From NCBI RefSeq assembly GCF_903994035.1, contig NZ_CAJEWB010000010.1, positions 372,001-436,000 of the forward strand: a stretch of DNA of 64,000 bases, written 5' to 3'. The position numbers and the translations under genes are program-made. The notes under the pieces are model-generated. The model had not been told where the DNA came from and made no database searches. It was given only the letters and a program-made list of their open reading frames with translations. Within the stretch, counting starts at the first letter, position 1, and every line of letters starts with the position of its first letter. Positions 29,228-38,844 of the stretch are shown in pieces. This stretch comes from Phocicoccus pinnipedialis. GTDB taxonomy: Bacteria; Bacillota; Bacilli; Staphylococcales; Salinicoccaceae.

Positions 29228-31004
29228 GATCACTCGCCTCCTCATCTGTAATGACTTCTAAATCATGCTCTAGCGATTGAATTAATGACTGAGTCTTGTA
29301 AGTATCATAATACCAACATTTATTCTCCATTAACTCATCGTGAGTACCCATTTCTAAAACAGTACCATTACTCATGACAATGATTTTATCAGCATCCATA
29401 ACCGCACTCATTCGATGTGCCGTAATAATGTTTGTCTTACCACTTCTTAACTTCTCTAGATTATTTAGAATTGCTTTTTCTGTTTCAGCATCTACTGCAG
29501 ATAACGAGTCATCTAATATGAGAACATCCGGATCCATAATTAAAGCACGTGCAATTGAAATTCTTTGCTTTTGTCCACCAGATAAAGACACACCCCTCTG
29601 TCCCACAACTGTATCATAACCATATTGGAACCTTTCAATGTCATGGTGGATATAACTGTTTTTCGCCGCTTCAATAATTTCCTCCATTGGAGCGCCTGGA
29701 TTTGTGAACGCGATGTTGTCTCGGATTGTTGTTGAGAACAAAAAGTTTTCTTGAGGTACGAGACCAAACTTTTTACGTATCGTTTGAACATCAAAATGAC
29801 TGAGCGGTTGTCCTCCATATGTCACTTCTTCTAATTTATTCGGATCATACTCACGGAGCAGTAGGCGAATCAGGGTAGATTTACCAGAGCCTGTTTGGCC
29901 AACAATACCAACAGTATCCCCTGGACTCACTGTGAAATGTACATCTCTTAGCGTAACCGTGTCTGAGTCATCAAAACGGAATGTATCAATTTTAAATTCG
30001 ATATCACCTTCAGGAACTGAAGATATTTCATGTGTCACTTTAATCGAGTCTTTCGAATTTAAAATCTTGATAATACGATCATATGACGCATTCCCGCGTT
30101 GCAAAATATTAAAGAACATTCCAAGAGCGAGTAGTGGCCAAACCATCATTCCTAAATACGTTGTGAATGTGACCAATTGACCAATTGTGATTTCATCACT
30201 TATGACCATCTTAGCACCAAAGAAAATACTTAAGAAATAACTTATCCCTATTATTGCTGTTATCGTTGGGTTGAATAAAGCATCGATTTTTGCAACACTC
30301 AAGTTCTTACGTACGACTTCTGCACTTAGGTCCGTGAAGTCTTCTAAGTCTTCTTTTTCGTAACCAAACGTTTTTGTAACTTTTATACCTGCAATGGATT
30401 CTTGTGTTTTATCATTTAAAGAAGAAAACGCTGCTTGGGCAACCCTAAATAATTTGTGAAGCATTAACCCATAATAGCTTGTCAAAATTACCATGAATGG
30501 CAGTGGTATCATCGCAATCAGTGTTAGTTTTGCATCTACAGTAACTGCCATTGTGATTAAAACAGCACCACCCGAAATTATACTGTCTGCAATCGTAAGT
30601 ATTCCCGCACCAGCTACCATATTTACTGCGTTGATATCATTCGTTGCATGTGCCATTAAGTCACCTGTACGATGCTTTTGGTAGAAGGATGGTGACATGG
30701 AAACATATTTTTTAAACAATTGGCTTCTTAACTCTAAGCCAAGTCTGTTAGCTGTAGCAAATATTAATAGTCGCCATAGATATCTAAACAGGTACATCAA
30801 AAGTGCAACTGCGATAAGCAAAACGACGAGTCCAATGAGGATATTCACAGTTAAGGTATCTGTATTAATAAAGTCGATTGTACGGCCAATAACTTGTGGG
30901 GGGACAAGTTGTAACAAAGCAACTAAAAGCAACATGATTACACCTAAAATGTAATGCTTATAATATGCTTTAAAAAACCATGCTAGATTTTTATAAACAC
31001 GCAA
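29220..31004 (-). CDS. Heterodimeric ABC exporter, subunit with degenerate Walker B
   Basis: 594 residues, six N-terminal helices and a nucleotide-binding domain with Walker A GQTGSGKST, canonical signature SLSGGQKQR, H-loop TAHRMSA. The catalytic Glu after Walker B is Asp (LILDDSLSAVDA). That Asp is the mark of the inactive-site half of heterodimeric exporters. First gene of the two-gene operon; a terminator-like hairpin at 31091-31130 precedes it. Probably exports drugs or other amphiphiles. Confidence 0.9.
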   Translation of the reverse strand: MRVYKNLAWFFKAYYKHYILGVIMLLLVALLQLVPPQVIGRTIDFINTDTLTVNILIGLVVLLIAVALLMYLFRYLWRLLIFATANRLGLELRSQLFKKYVSMSPSFYQKHRTGDLMAHATNDINAVNMVAGAGILTIADSIISGGAVLITMAVTVDAKLTLIAMIPLPFMVILTSYYGLMLHKLFRVAQAAFSSLNDKTQESIAGIKVTKTFGYEKEDLEDFTDLSAEVVRKNLSVAKIDALFNPTITAIIGISYFLSIFFGAKMVISDEITIGQLVTFTTYLGMMVWPLLALGMFFNILQRGNASYDRIIKILNSKDSIKVTHEISSVPEGDIEFKIDTFRFDDSDTVTLRDVHFTVSPGDTVGIVGQTGSGKSTLIRLLLREYDPNKLEEVTYGGQPLSHFDVQTIRKKFGLVPQENFLFSTTIRDNIAFTNPGAPMEEIIEAAKNSYIHHDIERFQYGYDTVVGQRGVSLSGGQKQRISIARALIMDPDVLILDDSLSAVDAETEKAILNNLEKLRSGKTNIITAHRMSAVMDADKIIVMSNGTVLEMGTHDELMENKCWYYDTYKTQSLIQSLEHDLEVITDEEASDHD

Positions 31005-31090
31005 ATTGTTTCCTACTTTCTACACTTTCTTTTGATTTATCGTACCATTATCATTCGAATATTGAAATAGTTCTCATGGCCTATAAACAA

Positions 31091-31130
31091 AATAAAGCAC
31101 TCCAAAATATAATGTTTGGAGTGCTTTATT
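31091..31130 (-). terminator. Strong hairpin 87 bases upstream of the ABC operon
   Basis: Perfect 16-pair stem AATAAAGCACTCCAAA/TTTGGAGTGCTTTATT with an 8-base loop and a T-rich tail on the minus strand. It may be a back-up terminator for yneF or an attenuator of the ABC operon. Confidence 0.75.
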
Positions 31131-31305
31131 ACTAGATCATTATTAAGATATACGAATGTTTTAAAATCATTTATTATATAAGTTAAATTTCTTATTATTA
31201 GTAATGTATACGCCTAGGATATTAAATATTACGTTAATTAAATTAAACACTGATCTTCAATAAGAGTCAGTGATTAAAAATATAATTGTCAATTAATATA
31301 AAAAT
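31131..31305. other. AT-rich gap between yneF and the ABC operon
   Basis: The gap holds an imperfect hairpin at 31248-31272 (CACTGA...TCAGTG, followed by T-rich sequence on the minus strand) and an isolated TATAAT at 31173-31178 with a poor -35 box. No gene is seen. Confidence 0.5.
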
Positions 31306-31328
31306 AGTATCGCCAGTTTGACGATACT
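31306..31328 (-). terminator. Terminator after yneF
   Basis: 7-pair stem AGTATCG/CGATACT followed by ATTTTTAT on the minus strand, 8 bases past the yneF stop. Confidence 0.75.
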
Positions 31329-31335
31329 TAGTACA

Positions 31336-31572
31336 TTACTTTTTCTTTTTCTGATCTTGCATATTTTTATTCATCATCGACATCATTTGATTGATTTTTT
31401 TCTGCGACGGTTTCTGTCCCATCTGCATCATCATCATTCTGAGCACGTCTTCATTAATTGGTGGATTCTTTTCAAGATAATCCATCATATATTTTCTAGC
31501 TAGGAAGAACCCTAGTGCAACACCACCCGCTAACGCCACGATTACGATAATAATCCAAATCCAAGTTGCCAA
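31336..31572 (-). CDS. yneF: YneF family protein (UPF0154)
   Basis: Small membrane protein, single N-terminal helix (about 3-25) then the very conserved [18 protein letters not shown] and [21 protein letters not shown] used the TTG at 31572 (reading MATWIW), 8 bases after AGAGGTG; an upstream GTG in frame lacks a ribosome site. This gives 78 residues, the family size. It follows tkt, as in S. aureus. Function unknown. Confidence 0.92.
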   Translation of the reverse strand: MATWIWIIIVIVALAGGVALGFFLARKYMMDYLEKNPPINEDVLRMMMMQMGQKPSQKKINQMMSMMNKNMQDQKKKK

Positions 31573-31686
31573 AATGCTCACCTCTTTCACTTTAAACCAT
31601 TATTAAGTTTACATTAATTATCCTTAAATATCAATATTTATATTAATGATATTAAAGCAGAAATTAAAATTAAAATGCAAGAAAAA

Positions 31687-31703
31687 CCCGGGTTTTGCCC
31701 GGG
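31687..31703 (-). terminator. Terminator after tkt
   Basis: Stem CCCGGG/CCCGGG with a 5-base loop, then TTTTTC on the minus strand. Confidence 0.85.
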
Positions 31704-31710
31704 ATTTCTA

Positions 31711-33696
31711 TTAATTTTCTTTAATAATATTTACTAAATTATCAACAGTAAAACCATATTTCTCCATCACTAAGTCTCCTGGCGCACTGGCACCAAAAGT
31801 GTCAATCGTTAGTAATTTACCATCCATACCAACAAAACGATGCCAACCAAGGCTTGCCGCCATCTCAACAGCTGTTCTGTTTTCAATATGTTTATTTAAC
31901 ACGGAATCAATATATTCTTTATCTTGTGAAAGGAATGTTTGCATATCAGGAATCGATGCAACTTTAATGTTTACACCCTCTTCATGTAATTTTTCAGCTG
32001 CATTGATAGCAAGTGGCACTTCACTACCTGTTGCAAATACGATCGCATCGTCACCTTTGTCGTATGCGATGTAACCTCCCTTACGAACTCCTGCTTCAAG
32101 TGTGTCTTCTTCTACATCAATAACTTCAATGTCTTGTCGCGTTAACACAAGCGCTGTTGGAGTTGTTTTAGACTCAAGTGCAACTTTCCATGCAACGCGT
32201 GTTTCGTTACCATCTGCTGGTCGAATCACTTTTAAGTTAGGAATTGCACGAAGCCCTGCAAGTTGTTCGATTGGTTCGTGAGTCGGTCCGTCTTCACCAA
32301 CTGCGATTGAGTCATGTGTAAATACATATGTGACTGGTAGACCCATTAACGCGCTTAGTCTTACTGCAGGTTTTAAGTAATCGCTGAACACAAAGAATGT
32401 TCCAACATAAGGAAATACTCCACCATGTGCAGCCATACCATTTGCTGCTGCTGCCATTCCAAATTCACGTACACCGAACCAGATGTTACGTCCTTTGTAG
32501 TTGTCTTTTAAGAAGTCCTCTTCATCTACAACATTTGTTTTGTTAGATGAAGCAAGATCCGCCGCACCACCAAATAGAGTTGGTACAGTTTTTGATAAGT
32601 TTTGGAGCATGTCACTTGAGTTACCGCGTGTTGCTTTTTTAGTACCTACTTCGTATTTTGGCAGGTTGTTTGCGTAGTCTTCAGCTAACTTACCTTCGAT
32701 GCCATTTATTAGCGCTTTGTATAACTCAGGCTGTTTTTCTTTATAGTCTTCCATTAATTTGTTCCACTCTGCTTCTTTTTCACTACTACGTGAAGCAAGT
32801 GTTTCATTAAATCTGTCGTACACTGAATCTTCAACGTGGAAGTCCTTATTTGAATCTAAACCGTAGTTTTCAAACGCAAGTACACGCTCATCGCTACCAA
32901 TTGGCGCACCATGTGCTGCACTCTTTCCAGATTTATTTGGCGAACCATAACCTATGATTGTTTTGATCTCAATCATTGATGGTTGTTTTGTTTCTTTTGC
33001 TTTTTCAATCGCACGGTCGATTTCAGTTAAGCTGTTACCGTCTTCTACTAATTCATAATGCCAACCGTAAGATTCGAAACGTTCCTTAATGTTTTCTGAG
33101 AAGCTCATAGATAAATCTCCATCAAGTGAGATATCATTTGAATCGTATAGAACAATCAATTTGTCTAACTCTAAGTGACCAGCAAGAGAAGCTGCTTCGT
33201 GAGATATACCTTCCATTAAGTCTCCGTCAGATGCTAATACGTATGTGTAGTGATCTATTACGTTATGAGTTTCAGTATTAAACTGAGCTGCAAGATGCTT
33301 TTCAGCCATAGCCATACCTACACTCATAGCAAATCCTTGACCAAGTGGTCCTGTAGTGATTTCTACTCCATCAGTGTGACCATACTCTGGGTGCCCTGGA
33401 GTTTGTGAACCATACTGTCTAAAGTTCTTCACTTCTTCCATAGGTAATGTACCGGATAAGTGTAATAGACTGTAGAGCAACATAGAACCGTGTCCTGCAC
33501 TTAAGATGAATCTATCTCTGTTGAACCATTCGACTGACTTAGGGTTGAAGTTCAAATGGTTCTTCCATAATGTATAAGCCATTGGCGCAGCACCCATAGG
33601 AAGTCCCGGATGTCCTGAGTTCGCCTTTTCAATCGCATCAATTGATAAAGCTCTTATTGTGTTTACTACTAATTCATCTGTTTTATCAAAGCTCAT
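31711..33696 (-). CDS. tkt: Transketolase
   Basis: Thiamine-diphosphate enzyme of the pentose phosphate pathway, moving two-carbon units between sugar phosphates. 661 residues. Visible motifs: [14 protein letters not shown] near 28, [15 protein letters not shown] near 115, the ThDP/metal motif [14 protein letters not shown] near 154, and [19 protein letters not shown] near 405. Its place between ynzC and yneF matches staphylococci. Confidence 0.97.
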   Translation of the reverse strand: MSFDKTDELVVNTIRALSIDAIEKANSGHPGLPMGAAPMAYTLWKNHLNFNPKSVEWFNRDRFILSAGHGSMLLYSLLHLSGTLPMEEVKNFRQYGSQTPGHPEYGHTDGVEITTGPLGQGFAMSVGMAMAEKHLAAQFNTETHNVIDHYTYVLASDGDLMEGISHEAASLAGHLELDKLIVLYDSNDISLDGDLSMSFSENIKERFESYGWHYELVEDGNSLTEIDRAIEKAKETKQPSMIEIKTIIGYGSPNKSGKSAAHGAPIGSDERVLAFENYGLDSNKDFHVEDSVYDRFNETLASRSSEKEAEWNKLMEDYKEKQPELYKALINGIEGKLAEDYANNLPKYEVGTKKATRGNSSDMLQNLSKTVPTLFGGAADLASSNKTNVVDEEDFLKDNYKGRNIWFGVREFGMAAAANGMAAHGGVFPYVGTFFVFSDYLKPAVRLSALMGLPVTYVFTHDSIAVGEDGPTHEPIEQLAGLRAIPNLKVIRPADGNETRVAWKVALESKTTPTALVLTRQDIEVIDVEEDTLEAGVRKGGYIAYDKGDDAIVFATGSEVPLAINAAEKLHEEGVNIKVASIPDMQTFLSQDKEYIDSVLNKHIENRTAVEMAASLGWHRFVGMDGKLLTIDTFGASAPGDLVMEKYGFTVDNLVNIIKEN

Positions 33697-33720
33697 TTAA
33701 TACTTACTCCTTTAAAGATA

Positions 33721-33945
33721 TTATTTTCTTTTTTGAATTTCCTTGATTTTCTCTGGGGTAACATCGTTACCTTCTGGGTCAATAACTTTTGTTTGTTCAA
33801 TCTGCTTTTTAAATGAATTTCTAAAATTAGTGAGATACTCTTGTCTTAAAGTTGTTAACTCTTCGAGCTCATCCTTATTAATTTTTAGCTCTCTCTTCTT
33901 TTTAGCGAGTGCATTTAAACGATCTAACTGTTCTTTTTCTAACAT
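33721..33945 (-). CDS. ynzC: DUF896 protein (YnzC, UPF0291)
   Basis: 74-residue charged helical protein (MLEKEQLDRLNALAKKKREL, LTTLRQEYLTNFRNSFKKQ). This is the two-helix DUF896 pattern. In B. subtilis ynzC lies in the SOS yneA operon next to lexA, and here too it follows the SosA gene, with a terminator between. Function unknown. Confidence 0.92.
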   Translation of the reverse strand: MLEKEQLDRLNALAKKKRELKINKDELEELTTLRQEYLTNFRNSFKKQIEQTKVIDPEGNDVTPEKIKEIQKRK

Positions 33946-33985
33946 AAGCTCCCCACCCTTCTATATAAATTTACCATAAAAATAG

Positions 33986-34009
33986 GCACCAGGCTAATGT
34001 TCCTAGTGC
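33986..34009 (-). terminator. Terminator after sosA
   Basis: 8-pair stem GCACTAGG/CCTGGTGC (one G-U pair) followed by CTATTTTTAT on the minus strand. Confidence 0.75.
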
Positions 34010-34044
34010 TTTATCATAAATATTTCTATCATATTATAATCTAT

Positions 34045-34260
34045 TTATTTGCCTGTTACTTGGCTCAGTATTTTTACCGTTACTTCCGAGTCAATGTTCT
34101 GTATCTGTTCGTTATTCATTCCGAACATCTGCGTCATACCACTGAGACTTTCAACAGAATGTGTGTTCCCTGTAAAGTAGAAATCTATATATAGATAAAT
34201 GCTTAACAGAAGCATAAATAGCGCAATAGTAGTAACAGTTAATTGTTCTTGCTTTGTCAT
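34045..34260 (-). CDS. sosA: SOS cell-division inhibitor SosA-like
   Basis: 71 residues from ATG 34260 (MTKQEQLTVTTIALFMLLLS), 9 bases after GGGAG; an ATG 9 bases earlier abuts that site. One N-terminal membrane helix (about 8-27) leads to an extracellular tail, like S. aureus SosA (about 77 residues), which halts division after DNA damage. It diverges from lexA and its promoter carries LexA boxes. The identification rests on topology, position and SOS control more than on sequence. Confidence 0.85.
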   Translation of the reverse strand: MTKQEQLTVTTIALFMLLLSIYLYIDFYFTGNTHSVESLSGMTQMFGMNNEQIQNIDSEVTVKILSQVTGK

Positions 34261-34273
34261 TGTATTCATCTCC

Positions 34274-34287
34274 CGAACATTTGTTTG
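34274..34287. promoter_or_regulatory. LexA box 1
   Basis: CGAACATTTGTTTG, close to the Gram-positive SOS box CGAAC-N4-GTTCG, downstream of the sosA -10 box. Confidence 0.8.
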
Positions 34288-34294
34288 TATTTAC

Positions 34295-34323
34295 AATATA
34301 CTAGAACGCATGTTCGTTGTCAA
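34295..34323 (-). promoter_or_regulatory. Promoter of sosA
   Basis: TTGACA (34318-34323) and TATATT (34295-34300), 17 bases apart on the minus strand, with a LexA box in the spacer. Confidence 0.85.
34303..34316. promoter_or_regulatory. LexA box 2
   Basis: AGAACGCATGTTCG, inside the spacer of the sosA promoter, so LexA would block RNA polymerase directly. Confidence 0.85.
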
Positions 34324-34331
34324 CAGAAACA

Positions 34332-34345
34332 CGAACAAATGTTTG
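34332..34345. promoter_or_regulatory. LexA box 3
   Basis: CGAACAAATGTTTG, overlapping the lexA -35 box, which implies autorepression. Confidence 0.85.
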
Positions 34346-34371
34346 ATTGTTCGTTTTATCTATGGTACGAT
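34343..34371 (+). promoter_or_regulatory. Promoter of lexA
   Basis: TTGATT (34343-34348) and TACGAT (34366-34371), 17 bases apart. Confidence 0.7.
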
Positions 34372-34401
34372 TAAATTAATAAAAATCTGGGGGCACTAAA
34401 T

Positions 34402-35016
34402 ATGAAAGAACTCACAACAAGGCAAAAAGAAATTCTTGATTTTATAAAACACACAGTAAGTAATCAAGGGTACCCACCAAGTGTTAGAGAAATTGGAAAT
34501 GCGGTCGGATTACAGTCTAGTTCTACTGTACATGGCCACTTAAACAATTTGGAAGAAAAAGGATACATCAGACGAGATCGAACAAAGCCACGTGCAATCG
34601 AAGTAGTGTCTCCGGAAGACGAACTCACTACTCCAGTGATTCATGCTCCTGTTCTTGGTAAAGTAACTGCAGGTCTTCCTATTACAGCTATTGAAAATGT
34701 TGAAGAGTATTTCCCTTTACCAGAGCACTTCACTACTGGACACAACAGCGAGATTTTTATCTTAAACGTTGTTGGTGATAGTATGATTGAGGCTGGTATT
34801 CATGACGGCGATAAAGTAATCGTTAGAAAACAAAATATTGCACATAATGGTGAAATTATCGTTGCGATGACTGCAGATGATGAAGCAACAGTTAAACGTT
34901 TCTACAAAGAAAAAGGATATTATAGACTTCAACCTGAAAATAGTACAATGGATCCAATCTTAGTAGATTCAGTAACTGTACTCGGCAAAGTAGTTGGTTT
35001 ATTTAGAGAAATGTAA
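34402..35016 (+). CDS. lexA: SOS repressor LexA
   Basis: Represses DNA-damage genes and self-cleaves when RecA is activated. 204 residues: an N-terminal winged helix ([20 protein letters not shown] near 25-44), the cleavage bond Ala90-Gly91 (GKVTAGLP), catalytic Ser127 (GDSMIEAG) and Lys165 (ATVKRF). All parts are intact. It diverges from sosA over a 140-base region with three LexA boxes, and has its own terminator. Confidence 0.98.
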   Translation: MKELTTRQKEILDFIKHTVSNQGYPPSVREIGNAVGLQSSSTVHGHLNNLEEKGYIRRDRTKPRAIEVVSPEDELTTPVIHAPVLGKVTAGLPITAIENVEEYFPLPEHFTTGHNSEIFILNVVGDSMIEAGIHDGDKVIVRKQNIAHNGEIIVAMTADDEATVKRFYKEKGYYRLQPENSTMDPILVDSVTVLGKVVGLFREM

Positions 35017-35034
35017 AAGCGCAAATGCGCTTTT
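35015..35034 (+). terminator. Terminator after lexA
   Basis: Stem AAAAGCGC/GCGCTTTT with an AAAT loop and a T run, overlapping the lexA stop. Confidence 0.85.
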
Positions 35035-35099
35035 TTTGTTTACAATTAAATTTACTAGGGTAGAAATTAAACTGATTTAAAATTTAGGAGATGGTTTAA

Positions 35100-36167
35100 T
35101 TGAGTCAAATGCGAGAAATTGCAAAATTTGCATTCGCATATACTGGCGTAGTGGTTGGAGCAGGGTTCTCTACCGGCCAGGAAATAATTCAATTTTTTAC
35201 TAACTATGGAATGTACAGTTTCTATGGAGCTATTTTGTCAGGATTACTTGTCATGTTTATTGGTCGACAAACTGCAAAAATCGGATCAATATACCATGTA
35301 GATTCTCATGAAGTGCCCCTAAATAAATTATTCGGAAAAACGATAGGAACAATTATAGATTATACATTCTCATTCTTTATGTATGGACTTGCTGTAATTA
35401 TGATTGCTGGTAGTGGGGCTAACCTGAATGAAGGATTCGGAGTACCTGCAACTGTTGGGTCAATTATTACTATTATGTTAGTTTTTATTACCTTACTCAT
35501 GGATTTTGATAAGATTATGAGAGTCTTAGGTGCAGTAACTCCAATCTTAATTATCATTGTCCTAATCATGACGGTTACAAACATAGTTACGGCAGATACT
35601 TCATTCAGTGAAGCAGCATCACATGCGGATATTTCAAAAACACCGAACGAAATATGGTGGTTTGATGCAGTTGTATACATGGGACTTACAATGGGCGTTT
35701 CTTTTAGTTTTTTAACTATTATGGGGTCTGATGCAGATAAATATGAAATTGCCAAAAAAGGTTCTATTGCTGGCGGTCTAATCGTATTAATACTTATTGT
35801 TTTAATGAACGCATCTTTACTTACCGTAATTGTAGATGCAAACCAAGTATCAATTCCATCACTAGTAATGGCAAACAATGTACACCCTATTTTTGGATCA
35901 CTTTACTCAGTTTTAATTATCGCACTCATATATAATACTGTTGTAGGCTTAATGTATGGATTTCTAGCAAGATTTACTAACCCAAAATCGAGAAATTATA
36001 AAATTATGCTTGTTATTTCATTAATTGTTGCATACATTTTTACATTTGTTGGATTCGTCGAACTTGTGAACACGTTCTACCCTATCTTTGGTTATTTAGG
36101 AGTTATACTTGGTATAGCATTAGCAATACTTTGGGTTCGTAAGAAAACCCAAAGAAAGTTAAATTAA
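35100..36167 (+). CDS. YkvI family membrane permease
   Basis: 355 residues with about ten helices. It starts at TTG 35100, 9 bases after AGGAG; the next ATG is too far from that site. The opening, AFAYTGVVVGAGFSTGQEII followed by FFTNYG, is the signature of the YkvI family (APC superfamily), membrane proteins of unknown substrate distantly related to amino-acid carriers. Single gene between two terminators. Confidence 0.85.
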   Translation: MSQMREIAKFAFAYTGVVVGAGFSTGQEIIQFFTNYGMYSFYGAILSGLLVMFIGRQTAKIGSIYHVDSHEVPLNKLFGKTIGTIIDYTFSFFMYGLAVIMIAGSGANLNEGFGVPATVGSIITIMLVFITLLMDFDKIMRVLGAVTPILIIIVLIMTVTNIVTADTSFSEAASHADISKTPNEIWWFDAVVYMGLTMGVSFSFLTIMGSDADKYEIAKKGSIAGGLIVLILIVLMNASLLTVIVDANQVSIPSLVMANNVHPIFGSLYSVLIIALIYNTVVGLMYGFLARFTNPKSRNYKIMLVISLIVAYIFTFVGFVELVNTFYPIFGYLGVILGIALAILWVRKKTQRKLN

Positions 36168-36171
36168 ACCT

Positions 36172-36212
36172 AAAAAAGCATGTTTCCAAAATTTCAGGAA
36201 ACATGCTTTTTT
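36172..36212. terminator. Bidirectional terminator between ykvI-like gene and selO
   Basis: Perfect 16-pair stem AAAAAAGCATGTTTCC/GGAAACATGCTTTTTT with a 9-base loop between two convergent genes. Confidence 0.9.
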
Positions 36213-36217
36213 ATCTA

Positions 36218-37546
36218 TCAAGTTCCACAAGTTGTATTAAAGTTGTGGTCAGTCGGTTGTTTTAAATATTCAGGTACTCGGTCGTTATATGGTTTCGTTA
36301 TAAACTTCTCCAATTCATGCATTTTACTGTAATTACCTTGTAGCGCTAGTTCTATTGCAGCATTTACGGAATGGAATCTTGGAATAAATGAGGGGTTTAC
36401 AGTTTTCATAAGTTCATAATCCGGTATATACTCTCCATAATCAGGTCTAAAATCTAATGTACCAAGAGCCAGTTTTCTAAATGTATCTGTGTAATCCAGT
36501 TTTTGTTCTTCAATTTCATTTAAGAAATCTAACACGATGCCCCTGTCTTCATCACTCATATAATCGTAATTATTTATACCAATCTTCTCACCCATAAGCA
36601 TGAACCAGTGATTAAGATAATAAGTGCCAAATCTATCTAATACTTTTTGTAAAACTGCAATTGCTTCTTCTTCAGCATCAAAAAGTTTCACTAGTGAATT
36701 TCCGAGCATCCCTAAATTCCAATGCATAATGCTTGGTTGGTTATTAAATCGATAGCGTCCATTTATATCAATTTCACTATACCATTTATTTGGATCATAC
36801 GTTTCTAAGAATGCGCATGGACCAAAATCAATTGTTTCACCTGAAATTAATACGTTGTCAGTATTAATAACACCGTGTATAAAACCAATTGATTGCCACT
36901 TAGCAACGAGCTCCGCTTCTTTTCTCACAACCATATCAAAGAACATTTCATATTTCGCTGTATGATGTTTTAAATATGGATAATGTCGATCAATTGCGTA
37001 ATCAACGACTTTTTTCAATTCATCTTTTCCTTCTAATGCTGCGAGTTGGATTGTACCCACTCGTATATGACTATCTGCTACACGTATAATTACGCCTGCT
37101 TTTTTCTTTATACCACGGTCAATCATTTCATCTAATTCTAATATCGCAAGACTTCTTGTCGTAGGGATATTAACATTATAAAGAAACTCAGAATAGATAT
37201 ACTCTTTTAATACAGCTTCAAGTGGTGCTCGGCCATCACCGTTTCTACTATATTTTGTTACGCCACTACCTTTAAGTGCAATGTCAAAACGCTCACCATC
37301 CACTACACGTTCACCTAATATATGCGCACGGCCATCTCCTAAGGTAACAGGAGAACCAAACTGGTGCCCCATATAACTTTCAGAAAACGTGTTTTCATTA
37401 AACTCTAATAAATCCTCAATTCTTTCAATATCTAACTTTCTCATTAATGAGTGATTCACTAGATCTATATTTTTTACATTTATATCCGGTTGATTCACAT
37501 GATAAAACATATCTGGTAAATCTAAATATGTGTATTCTAACATCAT
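36218..37546 (-). CDS. selO: Protein AMPylase SelO (YdiU, UPF0061)
   Basis: Pseudokinase-fold enzyme that transfers AMP to Ser/Thr/Tyr of redox proteins. 442 residues, slightly short for the family. Conserved elements: MGHQFGSPVTLGDGRAHILG, KGSGVTKYSRNGDGRAPLE, IGFIHGVINTDNVLI, TIDFGPCAFLETY and the C-terminal FNTTCGT, whose Cys is Sec in animals and Cys in bacteria. Stands alone before a convergent terminator. Confidence 0.94.
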   Translation of the reverse strand: MMLEYTYLDLPDMFYHVNQPDINVKNIDLVNHSLMRKLDIERIEDLLEFNENTFSESYMGHQFGSPVTLGDGRAHILGERVVDGERFDIALKGSGVTKYSRNGDGRAPLEAVLKEYIYSEFLYNVNIPTTRSLAILELDEMIDRGIKKKAGVIIRVADSHIRVGTIQLAALEGKDELKKVVDYAIDRHYPYLKHHTAKYEMFFDMVVRKEAELVAKWQSIGFIHGVINTDNVLISGETIDFGPCAFLETYDPNKWYSEIDINGRYRFNNQPSIMHWNLGMLGNSLVKLFDAEEEAIAVLQKVLDRFGTYYLNHWFMLMGEKIGINNYDYMSDEDRGIVLDFLNEIEEQKLDYTDTFRKLALGTLDFRPDYGEYIPDYELMKTVNPSFIPRFHSVNAAIELALQGNYSKMHELEKFITKPYNDRVPEYLKQPTDHNFNTTCGT

Positions 37547-37589
37547 TACTACACCTTCTTTTAAGTACTAACTCAATTGTAAAATAAAA

Positions 37590-37615
37590 AAGCTTTGTAA
37601 TATAGTACAAAGCTT
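37590..37615 (-). terminator. Terminator after the second CynX-type transporter
   Basis: 10-pair stem AAGCTTTGTA/TACAAAGCTT then six Ts on the minus strand; it overlaps the stop codon. Confidence 0.85.
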
Positions 37616-38807
37616 ATAAAGTATCTTCTATATATTGATCTTTAGCAGCAAACAGTCCAAAAATACATAACAGAACACCCATTATCAAGAAGATAAAGTT
37701 ATTGAAATTCCATGATTCTGTAAGATCAAATACAAATCCCATAAATAGCGGGCCAATTGCAGCTAATATATAACCAATAGACTGCGAGAAACCAGATAAA
37801 GCGATACTACCATTATATGTTCTTGCTTTAACAGAGAAAAATGTCATACATGCACTGAATGCCGCACCAATTCCTGCACCTGATATTAGTACACCGAATA
37901 GAAGAGCAGTTTTGTTTTCAATGAATAACATACTAAATCCTAAGATAAAACATCCGAGTATTATGAACATTGGAATCGTTTGTTCTTTAACTTTTGCAAC
38001 AAACTGTGGAAAGAAAAATGCGATTGGAATTTGCAAGAACTGGCTAAACATAAAGTAATATCCTGCTTGATCTGGTGTGAGTCCACGTTCTACTAAGAGA
38101 CTCGGTAACCAGGCAACGATACAGTAAAACACCATAGATTGCATTGCAAAGAGCATAGCAATTGACCATACCATTCTACTCTTCACTAAGGCTTTCATCT
38201 TTATATTTGGTTCTGATAAAGTATCGTTATTTTCATTTGTAGTATTCATTTTATTATTAAGTTCAGTCATCCAAAATAATATTGCAACTACTACTAATAC
38301 TCCCCATATACTTAGCGAGAGTTTATAACCAAGTGGGGACATCGTTGAAAGTGGTACAGATAATCCACCACCTACCCCTGCCATTCCGTTCATGGTAGAT
38401 CCGTATAAACCAGTAACGAGACCTACTTGTAGTGGGAACTTTAGTTTCACAAGGCCAGGTATAGTAACATTCCCAACAGCAATACCAATACCAAGAAGTG
38501 CTGTACCTAATAAGAATAATTCAATTCCACCCATTGTACGAACAAGAATTCCAACTAAAATAATAATAAGTCCGTAAAATACAGTCCACTCAATTCCAAT
38601 ACTGTTAACTATCCTAGGTACAAATGGCGAAACGATACCAAATAACAACAAAGGAATTGTAGTGAGTAATCCTGCAATTGTATTTGAGATTAAAAGATCA
38701 TTTTTAATTAAATCAACAATTGGCCCTACTGACGTAATTGCTGCACGAAGTATAGAGGCTACAAGTATGATTGCAAGTACTTGTACCCAATTATCTCTAA
38801 TTCTCAC
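37614..38807 (-). CDS. MFS transporter, CynX/NimT type (second of tandem pair)
   Basis: About 12 helices; family stretches are AITSVGPIVDLIKNDL, SNTIAGLLTTIPLLLFG and GLYGSTMNGMAGVGGGLSVP. It is clearly a paralogue of the next gene upstream. CynX-type carriers move cyanate or other small anions or nitro compounds; the substrate here is unknown. The start is unclear: GTG 38807 fits the family N-terminus but is 23 bases from the GGAGGAG site, while ATT at 38825 is spaced correctly. The frame is open back to 38897 inside the upstream gene. Confidence 0.85.
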   Translation of the reverse strand: MRIRDNWVQVLAIILVASILRAAITSVGPIVDLIKNDLLISNTIAGLLTTIPLLLFGIVSPFVPRIVNSIGIEWTVFYGLIIILVGILVRTMGGIELFLLGTALLGIGIAVGNVTIPGLVKLKFPLQVGLVTGLYGSTMNGMAGVGGGLSVPLSTMSPLGYKLSLSIWGVLVVVAILFWMTELNNKMNTTNENNDTLSEPNIKMKALVKSRMVWSIAMLFAMQSMVFYCIVAWLPSLLVERGLTPDQAGYYFMFSQFLQIPIAFFFPQFVAKVKEQTIPMFIILGCFILGFSMLFIENKTALLFGVLISGAGIGAAFSACMTFFSVKARTYNGSIALSGFSQSIGYILAAIGPLFMGFVFDLTESWNFNNFIFLIMGVLLCIFGLFAAKDQYIEDTL

Positions 38808-38844
38808 ATTTAAATTAGAGTAAATGCTAATCTCCTCCAAAAAA

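Noticed and set aside
31132-31170. A 12-codon frame (MILKHSYILIMI) ending just before the hairpin upstream of the ABC operon, like a leader peptide
   Set aside because: It has no ribosome site, and the only promoter-like TATAAT (31173-31178) would start transcription inside or after its first codons.
35360-35878. 172-codon minus-strand frame opposite the YkvI-type gene
   Set aside because: Antisense of a membrane protein gene gives long hydrophobic frames; no start signals.
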